From Caballeronia fortuita (GTDB lineage Bacteria; Pseudomonadota; Gammaproteobacteria; Burkholderiales; Burkholderiaceae), in NCBI RefSeq assembly GCF_001544835.2, contig NZ_FCNX02000001.1, positions 372,001 to 436,000 on the forward strand: DNA of 64,000 bases, given 5' to 3'. The translations under genes and the position numbers were made by a program. The notes under the pieces are model-generated. The model did no database searches, had not been told where the DNA came from, and saw only the letters and a program-made list of their open reading frames with translations. Positions 35,094-44,212 of the stretch are shown here, piece after piece; within the stretch, counting starts at the first letter, position 1, and every line of letters begins with the position of its first letter.

Positions 35094-35865
35094 GTTTCAT
35101 CTCCTTGATGACGCCCTTGATGACGGCGGGAACGTCGCCCAGGCGTTCGGCGAGTGCCGCATCGGACGCGAGGACATCGTTCTCCGCGGAATGCGCGCCG
35201 CTGCGAGTCATCGCGGCAATGCACGACTGGTAGACCGGATCGACTTCGTCCTGCTTGCCGATCATCAAACCCATGTTGCGCAGCCGGCCGTCGTGCACGC
35301 CGTAGGTCCAGCCGTGCACGGTAAGCGCCTGGCCGCGCGCCCACGCATCCTGAACGATCGTCGTGCGGCACACGTTGATCGTCTGCTCCATCGTGTTTAG
35401 TTCGACGAGGCGACGATGACGCGCGTCGCCCATCGGCCATTCGTCGAGCAGCGCGGCGTGTTTCTCGCGCACGTCCTCGACATGGCGCAGCCAGTTATCG
35501 GCGAGACCGACGCGCCGCCCGACGAGCGCCGCGCCCACGCCCGAGCAGCCGTAATGGCCGACGACCATGATGTGCTTCACCTTGAGCAGATCGACGGCGA
35601 ACTGGATTACCGACAGACAGTTGAGGTCCGAGTGCACGACCACGTTCGCGATGTTCCTGTGCACGAACACTTCGCCCGGCGGCAAGCCGATGATCTCGTT
35701 GGCCGGCACGCGCGAGTCCGCGCAACCGATCCACAGGTATTCCGGCGTCTGCTGATGCGCGAGACGCTCGAAGAAGCCGGCGTCATCGGCGAGCTTGCGT
35801 TCGACCCATTCCTGATTGTTTGCGAACAGATGGGCAAGCGGAGTCTTATCGTCAGAGTGGCTCAT
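35086..35865 (-). CDS. can: Beta-class carbonic anhydrase
   Basis: A 259-residue zinc enzyme interconverting CO2 and bicarbonate. Zn ligands match E. coli Can: Cys48 and Asp50 in GCADSRVP, His104 and Cys107 in GHYGCSG. It lies between aceK (29-base gap) and the thiolase (8-base overlap). Supplying bicarbonate to biotin-dependent carboxylases such as methylcrotonyl-CoA carboxylase would explain the placement; this is inference. Confidence 0.94.
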   Translation of the reverse strand: MSHSDDKTPLAHLFANNQEWVERKLADDAGFFERLAHQQTPEYLWIGCADSRVPANEIIGLPPGEVFVHRNIANVVVHSDLNCLSVIQFAVDLLKVKHIMVVGHYGCSGVGAALVGRRVGLADNWLRHVEDVREKHAALLDEWPMGDARHRRLVELNTMEQTINVCRTTIVQDAWARGQALTVHGWTYGVHDGRLRNMGLMIGKQDEVDPVYQSCIAAMTRSGAHSAENDVLASDAALAERLGDVPAVIKGVIKEMKHE

Positions 35866-35894
35866 GTTGGAAAGTCAAAGCGGGACGGCGCGCG

Positions 35895-37697
35895 TCACGC
35901 AGCGCGCGCGTCCGGTCCGCCAGGCTCGCCGAAACGCTCCGGATAACGGATGCAGAATCGGACGTCCCGGTCGTAGGGAAAGAAATCGGCGAGTTCGCCG
36001 CGCAGCAGTTGTTCCTTGTGATGCTGCCAGAGCGCGGGATCGAAGAAGTCCGCGTGATGGCGCATGAACGCTTCGCGCACGCGCGGATCGCCGAGCAGAA
36101 AAGTGCCGTACGTTTCGGGAAAGATGTCGTGCGGCCCGACGGTATACCACGGCTCGCCGGACAGTTCGTCTTCTTCTGTGCGCGGCGCGGGCACGCGGCG
36201 CACGTTGCAGTCGGTCAGATACTCGATCTCGTCGTAGTCGTAGAACACCACGCGGCCGTGGCGCGTCACGCCAAAGTTCTTGTACAGCATGTCGCCGGGA
36301 AAGATGTTCGCCTGGATCAGTTGCTTGATCGCGTCGCCATATTCCTTGATGCCGTGATCGATGTCGTCGGCGTTGCCGTTCTGCAGGAAGAGATTGAGCG
36401 GCACCATGCGGCGCTCGATATACACATGCCGGATGACGAGCTTGTCGCCTTCGTATTCGATCATCGAAGGCGCTTCTTTCTCCAGCTCGCGAATGAGCGC
36501 ATCGTCGAGACGCCCGACCGGCAGCGCGACGCTCGAATACTCGAGCGTATCGGCCATTCGGCCGAGGCGATCGTGCCGCTTCACGAGCTGATACTTGTCC
36601 TGAATCTTCTGCCGCGTGGTTTCCTTCGGCGGCGGAAACGCGTCCTTGATGAGCTTGAACACGTAAGGAAACGACGGCAGCGTGAACACGATCATCACGA
36701 GCCCCTTGATGCCGGGCGCGACGATGAACTTATCGCTCGAATGCGACAGATGATGCAGCAGGTCGCGATAGAAATCGTTCTTGCCCTGCTTCTGCAAACC
36801 GACCGATGTGTAGATCTCCGCCTTCGGCTTGCGCGGCATGATCGTGCTCAGGAACTGCACGAACGCCGACGGCACTTCCATATCGACGAGAAAGTACGAG
36901 TGCGAAAAGCTGAAGATGATGAGCACCTGCTCGCGCGACAGCAGCACGGTATCGAGCGCGAGCAGGCCGGGCTGCGTATGCCGGATCGCGATGGCGAAGG
37001 GCAGCAGCGCATCGCCGTTGATGATGCGCCCGACGACATACGCCGCCTTGTTGCGAAAGAACAGCGACGAAAGCACGTGAATCTGAAAGTTCGGCGCGGG
37101 CGTCAGATCGCCGAAAGCGTCGCGCAGCGCCTGCATCACGCAGTGCACGTCGCGCTGCAAGTCCTCGAACGGCGGCTCCAGCTGAAAGTTCGTGACGATG
37201 CGCTCGAGCGTCGCGGCGAGCCCGTCCTTCTCCGGGTAATACGCGCGGTATGTCGGCTTCGCGGCGGGCTCGTCGTTCTCGATGTACTCCGTCGAAATGG
37301 CCGGCCGCACGAAGATGAAATCGTTGTTGAAGTACGAGCGATGCAGGATCTTGCAGCACACGGAATTGAAGAACGTCTCCGCGCATTCCGGCTGACGGTG
37401 CGTGGTCAGCAAGCCGATGTAATGCAGCTTGATCTGCTGCCACACGTCGTCGTCGATATTTTCCGCGTCGTATTCGTCTTCGAGCGCCGCCACGCATTCC
37501 GCGACGCGATCGTCATACGACGCGATGCGCTCGCGCGCCAGTTGCTGCAACGCGAGCCATTCGCCGCGCTCGAAGTGGCCCTTCGCCGCGATGGCAGCGT
37601 CGCGGAACACGCGGTAATGATGCTCGAAGCCTTCGAGTATCGTCTTGGCGACATCGAAGCCGATTTGCGACGAGAGCAGCTTGGGGAAATGATTCAT
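35895..37697 (-). CDS. aceK: Isocitrate dehydrogenase kinase/phosphatase
   Basis: A 600-residue bifunctional enzyme that phosphorylates and dephosphorylates isocitrate dehydrogenase, switching flux between the TCA cycle and the glyoxylate shunt. Length and conserved stretches such as FHHxYRVF-type start ([14 protein letters not shown]), [17 protein letters not shown] near residue 330 (nucleotide loop), [17 protein letters not shown] and [10 protein letters not shown] (catalytic/metal Asp) fit the family. It lies 30 bases after the MerR/LiuR gene and 29 before can. Growth on acetate- or leucine-derived acetyl-CoA is the likely setting. Confidence 0.96.
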   Translation of the reverse strand: MNHFPKLLSSQIGFDVAKTILEGFEHHYRVFRDAAIAAKGHFERGEWLALQQLARERIASYDDRVAECVAALEDEYDAENIDDDVWQQIKLHYIGLLTTHRQPECAETFFNSVCCKILHRSYFNNDFIFVRPAISTEYIENDEPAAKPTYRAYYPEKDGLAATLERIVTNFQLEPPFEDLQRDVHCVMQALRDAFGDLTPAPNFQIHVLSSLFFRNKAAYVVGRIINGDALLPFAIAIRHTQPGLLALDTVLLSREQVLIIFSFSHSYFLVDMEVPSAFVQFLSTIMPRKPKAEIYTSVGLQKQGKNDFYRDLLHHLSHSSDKFIVAPGIKGLVMIVFTLPSFPYVFKLIKDAFPPPKETTRQKIQDKYQLVKRHDRLGRMADTLEYSSVALPVGRLDDALIRELEKEAPSMIEYEGDKLVIRHVYIERRMVPLNLFLQNGNADDIDHGIKEYGDAIKQLIQANIFPGDMLYKNFGVTRHGRVVFYDYDEIEYLTDCNVRRVPAPRTEEDELSGEPWYTVGPHDIFPETYGTFLLGDPRVREAFMRHHADFFDPALWQHHKEQLLRGELADFFPYDRDVRFCIRYPERFGEPGGPDARAA

Positions 37698-37727
37698 GTC
37701 GACCCTGCGCTTCGTGTGAAAGTCACC

Positions 37728-38150
37728 TCATGCCGCTTTGGGTTTGCGCACGCGCTTTTCCGCGCCCGCCGCGAGCAGCGCGCGGCCGTGCTCTTCGTAT
37801 GCGGAGAGTTCGGCGAGCGTCGTGTTCAGGTCTTCGAGCTGCCGCTGAAGCACTTCGCGATGCGCCGCGATGGTGTCGACGAAAGCCTGCAGTTGCGTCG
37901 CGGTGCCGGTGGGCGAGTCGTATAGATCGAGCAGCGTGCGAATTTCCGACAGCGTGAAGCCGAGCCGCTTGCCGCGCAGCGTGAGCTTGAGCCGCGTGCG
38001 ATCGCGCGCCGAATACACGCGCCGCAAGCCGTTCGAACCTTCGCGTTTCGGCGCGAGCAGGCCCTGATCCTCGTAGAAGCGAATGGCGCGCGGCGTGATG
38101 TCGAACTCGCGCGCCAGTTCGGTGATCGTGAAATGCGTGGATTGAGTCAT
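37728..38150 (-). CDS. liuR: MerR-family regulator, LiuR-like
   Basis: A 140-residue regulator with an N-terminal winged helix (TITELAREFDITPRAIRFYEDQGLL, shown in two parts: TITELAREFD and RAIRFYEDQG), followed by RRVYSARDRTRLKL and a C-terminal coiled-coil dimerisation helix. There is no MerR-type metal cysteine. It resembles LiuR, which represses branched-chain amino acid catabolic genes in proteobacteria. ATG 38150 starts the conserved part. It heads an operon with aceK, can and thiolase and is divergent from a metallo-hydrolase, with a matching palindrome between. Confidence 0.85.
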   Translation of the reverse strand: MTQSTHFTITELAREFDITPRAIRFYEDQGLLAPKREGSNGLRRVYSARDRTRLKLTLRGKRLGFTLSEIRTLLDLYDSPTGTATQLQAFVDTIAAHREVLQRQLEDLNTTLAELSAYEEHGRALLAAGAEKRVRKPKAA

Positions 38151-38194
38151 CGCGGGCCGGCAGCGCGAAAGCGCGCGCAACGTTAGAATGAACG

Positions 38195-38210
38195 TTTACG
38201 TTATCGTCAA
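38195..38210. promoter_or_regulatory. Candidate LiuR operator
   Basis: TTTACGTTATCGTCAA at 38195-38210 is an imperfect palindrome of the form TTxACG-N4-CGTxAA, in line with reported LiuR-type sites. It lies in the 105-base gap between divergent liuR and the metallo-hydrolase gene, so it could control both. Confidence 0.6.
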
Positions 38211-38255
38211 CTTGGCCAAAATGCAACGCGGCGCAAACCCGGAGGCTCGAACCGA

Positions 38256-39329
38256 ATGAACGCACTCGAACATCAGCTCGATTATGTTTTCGCGGACGCT
38301 TTGCCTGAGCCGGGCAGCGTCAAGGAAGTGGCGTCGGGCGTGTTCTGGCTGCGCATGCCGTTGCCGTTCGCGCTCGATCACATCAACCTCTGGCTGCTCG
38401 CCGACGAGATCGACGGCGTGAAGGGCTGGACCGTCGTCGATTGCGGCATTTCGAACGACACGATCCGCGCGAACTGGGAACGCGTGTTCGACTCGGCGCT
38501 CGACGGCCTGCCGGTGCTGCGCGTGATCGTCACGCACTGCCATCCGGATCATCTGGGACTTGCCGACTGGATTTGCGCGGGCGGCGACAAACATCGCTGG
38601 AAAGTGCGCCTGTGGATGTCGCTCGGCGAATACGCGATGGGCCGCGTGATGGCCGCAGGCGACGGTTCGAACGCGGGCGGCGAGCGCGCGGCGGCGCATT
38701 TCGCGGCGCACGGCCTGACCGATGAAGCCTCGCTCGACGCATTGCGTAAGCGCGATAGCTATTACCCGACGCTGGTGCCGTCGATGCCGGCGGAGTATCG
38801 GCGTATTCGCGACGGCGATGTCATTCGCGTCGGCGCGCGAGATTGGGAGGTCGTGTCGGGCTATGGCCATTCGCCGGAGCACAGCGCGCTTCACTGCGCC
38901 GCCGACAAGCTGCTCATTTCCGGAGACATGGTGTTGCCGCGCATCTCGACGAACGTATCGGTGTTCGCGGTCGAGCCGGAAGGCAATCCGCTCGCGCTCT
39001 ATCTGGAATCGCTCGGCCGTTACGAAACGATGCCCGCCGATACGCTCGCGTTGCCATCGCACGGCAAGCCGTTTCGCGGCGTCGGAACACGCATCGGGCA
39101 ATTGCGCGAGCATCATCGCGCGCGGCTGGCGGAAGTGCGCGACGCATGCGCGGAAAAGCCGTGCAGCGCCGCCGATATCGTCCCCATCATGTTCAAGCGC
39201 AAGCTCGATATTCACCAGATGACGTTCGCGCTGGGCGAGGCGCTCGCGCATCTGAACCTGCTTTGGCTCGATGGAACGTTGAAACGTCAGACCGGCGATG
39301 ACGGCGTGATCCGCTTCACGCCGGCCTGA
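38256..39329 (+). CDS. MBL-fold metallo-hydrolase
   Basis: A 357-residue metallo-beta-lactamase-fold hydrolase. Metal ligands are in THCHPDHLG, GYGHSPEH, SGDMVLPR and PSHGKPF. The C-terminal part is helical with a winged-helix-like end (HQMTFALGEALAHLNLL), as in LACTB2/YflN-type hydrolases. Divergent from liuR with a shared candidate operator, which hints at a role in acyl-CoA or related catabolism. It ends 6 bases from the convergent peptide-binding protein gene. Confidence 0.85.
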   Translation: MNALEHQLDYVFADALPEPGSVKEVASGVFWLRMPLPFALDHINLWLLADEIDGVKGWTVVDCGISNDTIRANWERVFDSALDGLPVLRVIVTHCHPDHLGLADWICAGGDKHRWKVRLWMSLGEYAMGRVMAAGDGSNAGGERAAAHFAAHGLTDEASLDALRKRDSYYPTLVPSMPAEYRRIRDGDVIRVGARDWEVVSGYGHSPEHSALHCAADKLLISGDMVLPRISTNVSVFAVEPEGNPLALYLESLGRYETMPADTLALPSHGKPFRGVGTRIGQLREHHRARLAEVRDACAEKPCSAADIVPIMFKRKLDIHQMTFALGEALAHLNLLWLDGTLKRQTGDDGVIRFTPA

Positions 39330-39335
39330 CTTCGC

Positions 39336-40931
39336 TTACTGCACGGACACGGCGCCGAAGTTGACGCGCCCGAACGGACTCACGTCATAGCCGCTGACGT
39401 TCGCGCGCGTGAGCGCGGCGGCGGTCGGATAGACGAGCGGAATCCACAGCGCCTGATCGTGGATGATCTTTTGGGCGTCGACATACGACTTCGTGCGTTT
39501 GGCGACATCGGCGGTCGACTTGCCATCGGCGATGAGCTTGTCGAGTTGCGGGTCGCAATAACGCGCGAAGTTGATGCCCGACTTCACCGCGTTGCAACTG
39601 AATAGCGGCGACATGTAGTTGTCCGGGTCGCCGTTGTCGCCGGCCCAGCCCATGAACAGCATGTCGTGCTGGCCTTGCTTGGCTTCCTTGATGAGCTCGC
39701 CCCACTCGATCACCTTGACCTGCGCCTTCACGCCGATCTTCGCAAGGTCGGCTTGCAGCAGTTCCGCGCCCGCCTTCGGATTCGGATTCAGCACGCTGCC
39801 GTTCGGGCGCACCCAGATCGTCGTGTCGAAACCATTCGGAAAGCCCGCGTCGGCGAGCAGCTTCTTCGCATCCGCCGACGAGTACTTGTACGCCGCGATG
39901 TTCTTGTCGTAGCTCCACGTATTAGGCGGATACGGATTCACCGCGGCCGTGCCCGTGTTGTCGAACACGGTCTTCATGTAGGTCGTACGATCGAACGCCA
40001 TGTTGATCGCCTGACGCACCTTCGGATTGTCGAGCGGCTTCTTCTGCGTGTTGAGCGCCACAAACGCCGTCATGAACGCGGGCGCTTCGCTCACTTTCAG
40101 CGCCTTGTCCTTCTTCGCGTCGATGACGTCCTGCGGCTTCGGCGACAGCGCGATCTGGCATTCGCCCGCCTTGATCTTCTGCGCGCGCACGGCGGCATCG
40201 GGCGTGATCGCGTAGATCAGCCGGTCGACCTTCGGCTTCGTGCCCCAGTACGACGGATTCACGTCGTAACGGATGATCGAATCCTTCGTATAGCTCTTCA
40301 GCACGAACGGGCCGGTGCCGATCGGCTTGCTGTTCAGATCGGTCTGCTGGTTCGCCTTGAGCAGCTTGTCCGCATATTCGGATGAATAGATCGATGCGAA
40401 GCCCATCGTGAGAATCGGCACGAAGGTCGCGTTCGGCTCGTTGAGCTCGAATTTCACGGTGCGATCATCGACTTTCGATACGGCCTTGATGAGCTTCACG
40501 AGACCCATCGACTGCGCGTGCGGAAAGCCGCTCGCGCCCGCGACCTTGTGCCAGGGATTGTCGTCGGACAGCATGCGCGAGAACGTGAAGACGACGTCGT
40601 CGGCATCGAGCGCGCGCGTCGGCTTGAAGTAATCGGTCGTCTGAAATTGCACATTCGGCCGAAGATGGAACGTGTACGTGAGGCCATCGCTGCTCACATC
40701 CCACTTTTCCGCGAGAGAGGGCACGACTTTCTTCGCGGCTTCATCGTAAGAGACGAGCGTGTTGAAGACGACATCCGCCGAAGCATTGGTCGTCACGAGC
40801 GAATTGAACTGCACGACATCGAAGCCGTCCGGGCTTGATTCGGTGCAGACGGTGAGCGGCTTGGACATCGCGAGCGTCGGCGCGGCGAGGAGCGCCATCG
40901 CGGCGGCGACGGCGAAGAAATTCAGGCGCAT
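39336..40931 (-). CDS. Periplasmic peptide-binding protein (SBP family 5, DppA/OppA-like)
   Basis: A 531-residue exported solute-binding protein. ATG 40931 follows GGGAG at 5-base spacing and starts a clear signal peptide (FFAVAAAMALLAAPTLAMS). The mature protein has the family-5 features SSPDGFDVVQFNSLVT, LAEKWDVSSDGLTYTFHLR and ALDADDVVFTFSRM, plus NNPY-type NPYPPNTW near residue 330. It resembles dipeptide-binding DppA. No ABC permease or ATPase genes adjoin, so the transporter is encoded elsewhere or this is an orphan receptor subunit. Confidence 0.9.
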   Translation of the reverse strand: MRLNFFAVAAAMALLAAPTLAMSKPLTVCTESSPDGFDVVQFNSLVTTNASADVVFNTLVSYDEAAKKVVPSLAEKWDVSSDGLTYTFHLRPNVQFQTTDYFKPTRALDADDVVFTFSRMLSDDNPWHKVAGASGFPHAQSMGLVKLIKAVSKVDDRTVKFELNEPNATFVPILTMGFASIYSSEYADKLLKANQQTDLNSKPIGTGPFVLKSYTKDSIIRYDVNPSYWGTKPKVDRLIYAITPDAAVRAQKIKAGECQIALSPKPQDVIDAKKDKALKVSEAPAFMTAFVALNTQKKPLDNPKVRQAINMAFDRTTYMKTVFDNTGTAAVNPYPPNTWSYDKNIAAYKYSSADAKKLLADAGFPNGFDTTIWVRPNGSVLNPNPKAGAELLQADLAKIGVKAQVKVIEWGELIKEAKQGQHDMLFMGWAGDNGDPDNYMSPLFSCNAVKSGINFARYCDPQLDKLIADGKSTADVAKRTKSYVDAQKIIHDQALWIPLVYPTAAALTRANVSGYDVSPFGRVNFGAVSVQ

Positions 40932-41094
40932 GAGATCTCCCGTGATCTTCATTTTTTGTATATGGATGAGCGTGGCGCGCAGCAAGCGATGCGCCCGGCG
41001 CGGCCAGATTACCCAATGGATTCGCCCGCGACAACGATCCGTTCGGCATACGCATATGCGCGGCTTGCCGAAACGGGACGCATCGGGCTAAACT

Positions 41095-41211
41095 TGCGCG
41101 TCTTTGGGGAGTAGCCTTCCTTCGTGAGCGAAGGAGAACGCGTCAACATCCTCGGCTCTGCTGCCGTGGCGCGTTCGACCGGAACGGTTTGGCGAGACCA
41201 TCGATGCGCTA
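41095..41211 (+). ncRNA. yybP-ykoY (Mn2+) riboswitch
   Basis: The leader of the cation antiporter gene contains the family's conserved blocks in order: GGGGAGTAGCC (41106-41116), a short stem-loop TCCTTCGTGAGCGAAGGA, CGTCAACATC (41141-41150) and TTTGGCGAGACCATCG (around 41189-41204). These correspond to the conserved loops of the yybP-ykoY aptamer, which binds Mn2+ and turns on exporters such as mntP in E. coli. About 140 bases follow before the start codon, enough for an expression platform. Exact helix ends were not computed. Confidence 0.9.
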
Positions 41212-41354
41212 TGTCGTTCTTGGTCGGACGGCGCGTGGCGCATCGTGGTTCGCTTGACGTCCGGCCGTGGAATCATCGTGTCCCCACAACTAAAACATCT
41301 CCGTCTTCCGCGCACGCTTGCGCACCCATCGCATATTTCGATGCGAGGTGCCGC

Positions 41355-42365
41355 ATGACGATGCTCTTCCTCGAACTCGCGCTGATGCTCGCGATCATCC
41401 TGATCGCGTCGGAGCTTTTCACGAATGCGCTCGAACATCTCGGCGAGCGGCTCGGCATTTCCGAAGGCGTGACCGGATCGCTGTTCGCGGCTGTCGGCAC
41501 GGCGCTGCCGGAAACGACGGTGCCGATCATCGCGCTGCTCGGCGGCACCACGAGCCGCGCGGTCAACGAAGAGATCGGCGTGGGCGCGATTCTCGGCGCG
41601 CCGCTCATGCTCGCGACGCTTTCGACCTGCCTCATGACGTTCGCGATCCTCAAGTCGCGCGGCTTGCGCGGACGCATCGTGCCCGAGCGCAGCGGCTTCG
41701 TGCGCGATCTCAACTTCTTTTTGTTCGCGTTCCTGATCGCGTGCGCGGCGATGTTCGTGCCGCATCACGCGTGGCAGGTGCGCGCGCTGTTCGCGGCCGG
41801 GCTCGTCGCGCTCTATGTCATCTATGTGATTGCGACGTTCAGGGCTTCGGCGAAGCTCGTCGAAGGCGGCCACGGAACGGAAGCGCCCGAGGCGTTGTTC
41901 GCATCGCGGATCGGGCTGAAGACGTCCGTCGGCACGATCATGCTGCAGTTTCTCGTCGGCATCGTGCTGCTCGTAGGCGGCGCGAAAGGCTTCATTCACG
42001 GCGTCGAAGGCGTGTCGCACGCGCTGGGCATTTCGCCGCTGCTGCTGTCGCTCATCATCATTCCGATTGCGACCGAACTGCCGGAAAAGGTGAACAGCAT
42101 TCTCTGGGCGCGCCGAGGGAAGGACACGCTCGCGTTCGGCAACATCACCGGCGCGATGGTGTTTCAAGGGACGTTGCTGCCGGCGATCGGCATCATGCTG
42201 ACGCCGTGGGAGCCGCGCGTCGAAGTGCTGACAGGCGTGCTCATCACGCTCGCGGCGGCGGCGTGGCTGCGGATCAACGCGAAGGCAGGCGGCGTCGTGC
42301 TCTGGGCACTGCTCGGCAACGGCGTGCTGTACGTGGCATATCTCGCGCTGACGCTGGGACGTTGA
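41355..42365 (+). CDS. Sodium/calcium-exchanger-family (CaCA) cation antiporter
   Basis: A 336-residue inner-membrane protein with about ten hydrophobic helices and the two inverted alpha repeats of Ca2+:cation antiporters: VGTALPETTVPIIALLGG (near residue 48) and IIPIATELPEKVNSILWA (near residue 235), each with the ion-binding Glu. In the first repeat the E follows ALP, in the second ELPE. ATG 41355 has GAGGTG upstream. A yybP-ykoY riboswitch precedes it, so the transported ion is probably Mn2+ as well as or instead of Ca2+. Confidence 0.87.
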   Translation: MTMLFLELALMLAIILIASELFTNALEHLGERLGISEGVTGSLFAAVGTALPETTVPIIALLGGTTSRAVNEEIGVGAILGAPLMLATLSTCLMTFAILKSRGLRGRIVPERSGFVRDLNFFLFAFLIACAAMFVPHHAWQVRALFAAGLVALYVIYVIATFRASAKLVEGGHGTEAPEALFASRIGLKTSVGTIMLQFLVGIVLLVGGAKGFIHGVEGVSHALGISPLLLSLIIIPIATELPEKVNSILWARRGKDTLAFGNITGAMVFQGTLLPAIGIMLTPWEPRVEVLTGVLITLAAAAWLRINAKAGGVVLWALLGNGVLYVAYLALTLGR

Positions 42366-42389
42366 CGGCGCGGGCGCGCGCAAATAAGA

Positions 42390-42409
42390 ATGCCCGCCGA
42401 AGCGGGCAT
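42390..42409. terminator. Hairpin downstream of the CaCA antiporter
   Basis: ATGCCCGC-CGAA-GCGGGCAT is a perfect 8-bp stem 24 bases after the antiporter stop. There is no U-tract on the plus strand; the minus strand has TCTTATTTG. It probably marks the transcript end but is not a classical terminator. Confidence 0.5.
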
Positions 42410-42591
42410 CAAGAGCGAAGCAGCGCGCCCGGATTCAGCGCGTCGTTCTTGTTGTTCTTAGAAGGGTTATCGGCGCGGTCGAAAGAAACTTTAGAACCTT
42501 TTCGAGCCGATGAAGCGCCGATGCCCGCTCCGGCAGGACGACCGTTTCGCGCGTATGCTTTTCGATCCGTCCATTTCGCATCGGAGCAGAC

Positions 42592-43542
42592 ATGCAGACA
42601 CGCAGCATCGGCACATCGGAAGTGAAAGTCGCGCCGCTCGTCTTCGGCGGCAACGTGTTCGGCTGGACCGCCGACGAGCGCACGTCGTTCTCGATCCTCG
42701 ACGCGTTCGTCGATCACGGCCTGAATTTCATCGACACCGCGGACGTCTATTCCGCCTGGGTCGACGGCCATCAGGGCGGCGAATCCGAGACGATCATCGG
42801 CAAATGGTTCAAGGAAAGCGGCAAGCGCCATCAAGTCGTGCTCGCGACGAAAGTCGGCAAGCTCTCGACGCGCCCGGGCCTTTCGGCGGCGAACATCGCG
42901 GCAGCCGTCGACGATTCGCTGCGGCGTCTCAAAACCGATTACATCGACGTCTACTTCTCCCATTACGACGACGAGGACACGCCGCTCGCCGAAACGCTCG
43001 ACGCGTATCAGAAGCTCATCAAGGCGGGCAAGGTGAGGGTGATCGGCGCGTCGAACTATACCGGCGAGCGGGTCGAAGAGGCGCTCAGAATCGCGAAGGA
43101 TTCGGGTCTGCCGGCCTATCAGATTCTTCAGCCCGAATACAACCTTTACGACCGCGAAGGCTACGAGACCGGCCTGGAGCCGGTGGCGCGCCAGCACGAA
43201 CTCGCTGTCGTGCCTTATTACGCGTTGGCGAGCGGCTTTCTGTCGGGAAAATATCGCTCGAAGGAAGACACGCGAAACAGGGCGCGCGGCTCTCGCGTCG
43301 AAAAATATCTCGATGCGCGCGGCCTGAGGATTCTCGCCGCGCTCGACGAAGTCGCCAATCGCAACGACACGACGCCCGCGACGGTCGCGCTCGCTTGGCT
43401 GATCGCGCGTCCGGGCGTGACGGCGCCGATTGCGAGCGCCACGTCCGTCGCGCAACTGGAAAGCCTCGCCGCCGCGACGCGCCTGCCGCTCGCCGCCGAC
43501 GACCTCCATCTGCTCGACGAAGCCAGCGCGTGGCAGAAATAA
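42592..43542 (+). CDS. Aldo/keto reductase
   Basis: A 316-residue NADPH-dependent (alpha/beta)8-barrel oxidoreductase of the AKR superfamily. The tetrad is visible: Asp and Tyr in DTADVYSAW, Lys in LATKVG and His in YFSHYD. Further family features are VRVIGASNY and the nucleotide-binding tail VTAPIASATSVAQL. It resembles the YajO/Tas-type subgroup. Monocistronic; substrate unknown. Confidence 0.9.
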   Translation: MQTRSIGTSEVKVAPLVFGGNVFGWTADERTSFSILDAFVDHGLNFIDTADVYSAWVDGHQGGESETIIGKWFKESGKRHQVVLATKVGKLSTRPGLSAANIAAAVDDSLRRLKTDYIDVYFSHYDDEDTPLAETLDAYQKLIKAGKVRVIGASNYTGERVEEALRIAKDSGLPAYQILQPEYNLYDREGYETGLEPVARQHELAVVPYYALASGFLSGKYRSKEDTRNRARGSRVEKYLDARGLRILAALDEVANRNDTTPATVALAWLIARPGVTAPIASATSVAQLESLAAATRLPLAADDLHLLDEASAWQK

Positions 43543-43884
43543 ATCTGTTGCATCAATGAGTTGGATGGCTCGCGATGGTTGGCAGCGGCGCGGTGTTCTG
43601 GTAACATCGCGCCCGAATCGAGAAATGTGCCCGATTTTCCTGCCTTCGCTGCTGAGAATGACAACGTCAACAAGCAGCGGCGAACGGCTCCGAAACGCGC
43701 CTTCGTGTGGTTCCTTCGAAAGCGCATGCCGCTTGCGCGGCTGAATCTCAACGCTCTCTTTTCCGGCCTCCGTGGCCGCTTTGCTCGTGTCCGCCGCCGT
43801 TTCGCGTCCGGCGGACGATCGGAGTGCCGGGGCGCGGTTTCAATCGCCGCGCGCTTGAAATACGTTTAGCAAACCAGGATTTAC
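43543..43884. promoter_or_regulatory. 342-base leader upstream of rpsU
   Basis: No gene is seen. It contains the rpsU promoter candidate at 43579-43607 and a long GC-rich leader with several short inverted repeats around 43760-43810 (GGCCTCCGTGGCC). Confidence 0.45.
43579..43607 (+). promoter_or_regulatory. Candidate sigma-70 promoter of rpsU
   Basis: TTGGCA (43579-43584), a 17-base spacer and TAACAT (43602-43607), about 280 bases upstream of the rpsU start. Confidence 0.55.
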
Positions 43885-44097
43885 ATGACCACTATCGTCC
43901 TCAAAGAAAACGAGCCGTTCGATGTCGCGATTCGCCGTTTCCGTCGCACCATCGAGCGCAATGGCCTGATCGCCGAACTGCGTGAACGCCAGTCGTACGA
44001 AAAGCCGACCACCGAGCGCAAGCGCAAGAAGGCTGCTGCCGTCGCGCGTCTGCGCAAGCGCCTGCGCAGCCAGATGCTGCCGAAGAAGATGCACTAA
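43885..44097 (+). CDS. rpsU: 30S ribosomal protein S21
   Basis: A 70-residue highly basic small-subunit protein that takes part in 16S rRNA/mRNA start-site recognition. Recognisable by [20 protein letters not shown] and the C-terminal lysine-arginine run ([18 protein letters not shown]). In many bacteria rpsU precedes dnaG-rpoD, but here it stands alone with its own promoter and terminator. Confidence 0.97.
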   Translation: MTTIVLKENEPFDVAIRRFRRTIERNGLIAELRERQSYEKPTTERKRKKAAAVARLRKRLRSQMLPKKMH

Positions 44098-44111
44098 GCG
44101 TCTCGTTCGGG

Positions 44112-44131
44112 CGGGAATCTCCGGATTCCCG
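44112..44131 (+). terminator. Hairpin after rpsU (first of two)
   Basis: CGGGAATC pairs with GATTCCCG; there is no U-tract. It precedes the true terminator and may protect the 3' end. Confidence 0.4.
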
Positions 44132-44142
44132 TCTGGAACGGC

Positions 44143-44185
44143 AAACGGCGGTGCGACCTGTAAGGGCGCACCGCCGTTTCGTTTT
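44143..44185 (+). terminator. Rho-independent terminator of rpsU
   Basis: AAACGGCGGTGC (44143-44154) pairs with GCACCGCCGTTT (44168-44179) and is followed by CGTTTT. Confidence 0.88.
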
Positions 44186-44212
44186 CAGGCTGTCGCGTTT
44201 AGACGAACGCTT

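Noticed and set aside
35820..37925. 701-residue plus-strand open frame
   Set aside because: Antisense of aceK and its flanks; no domain, skewed composition.
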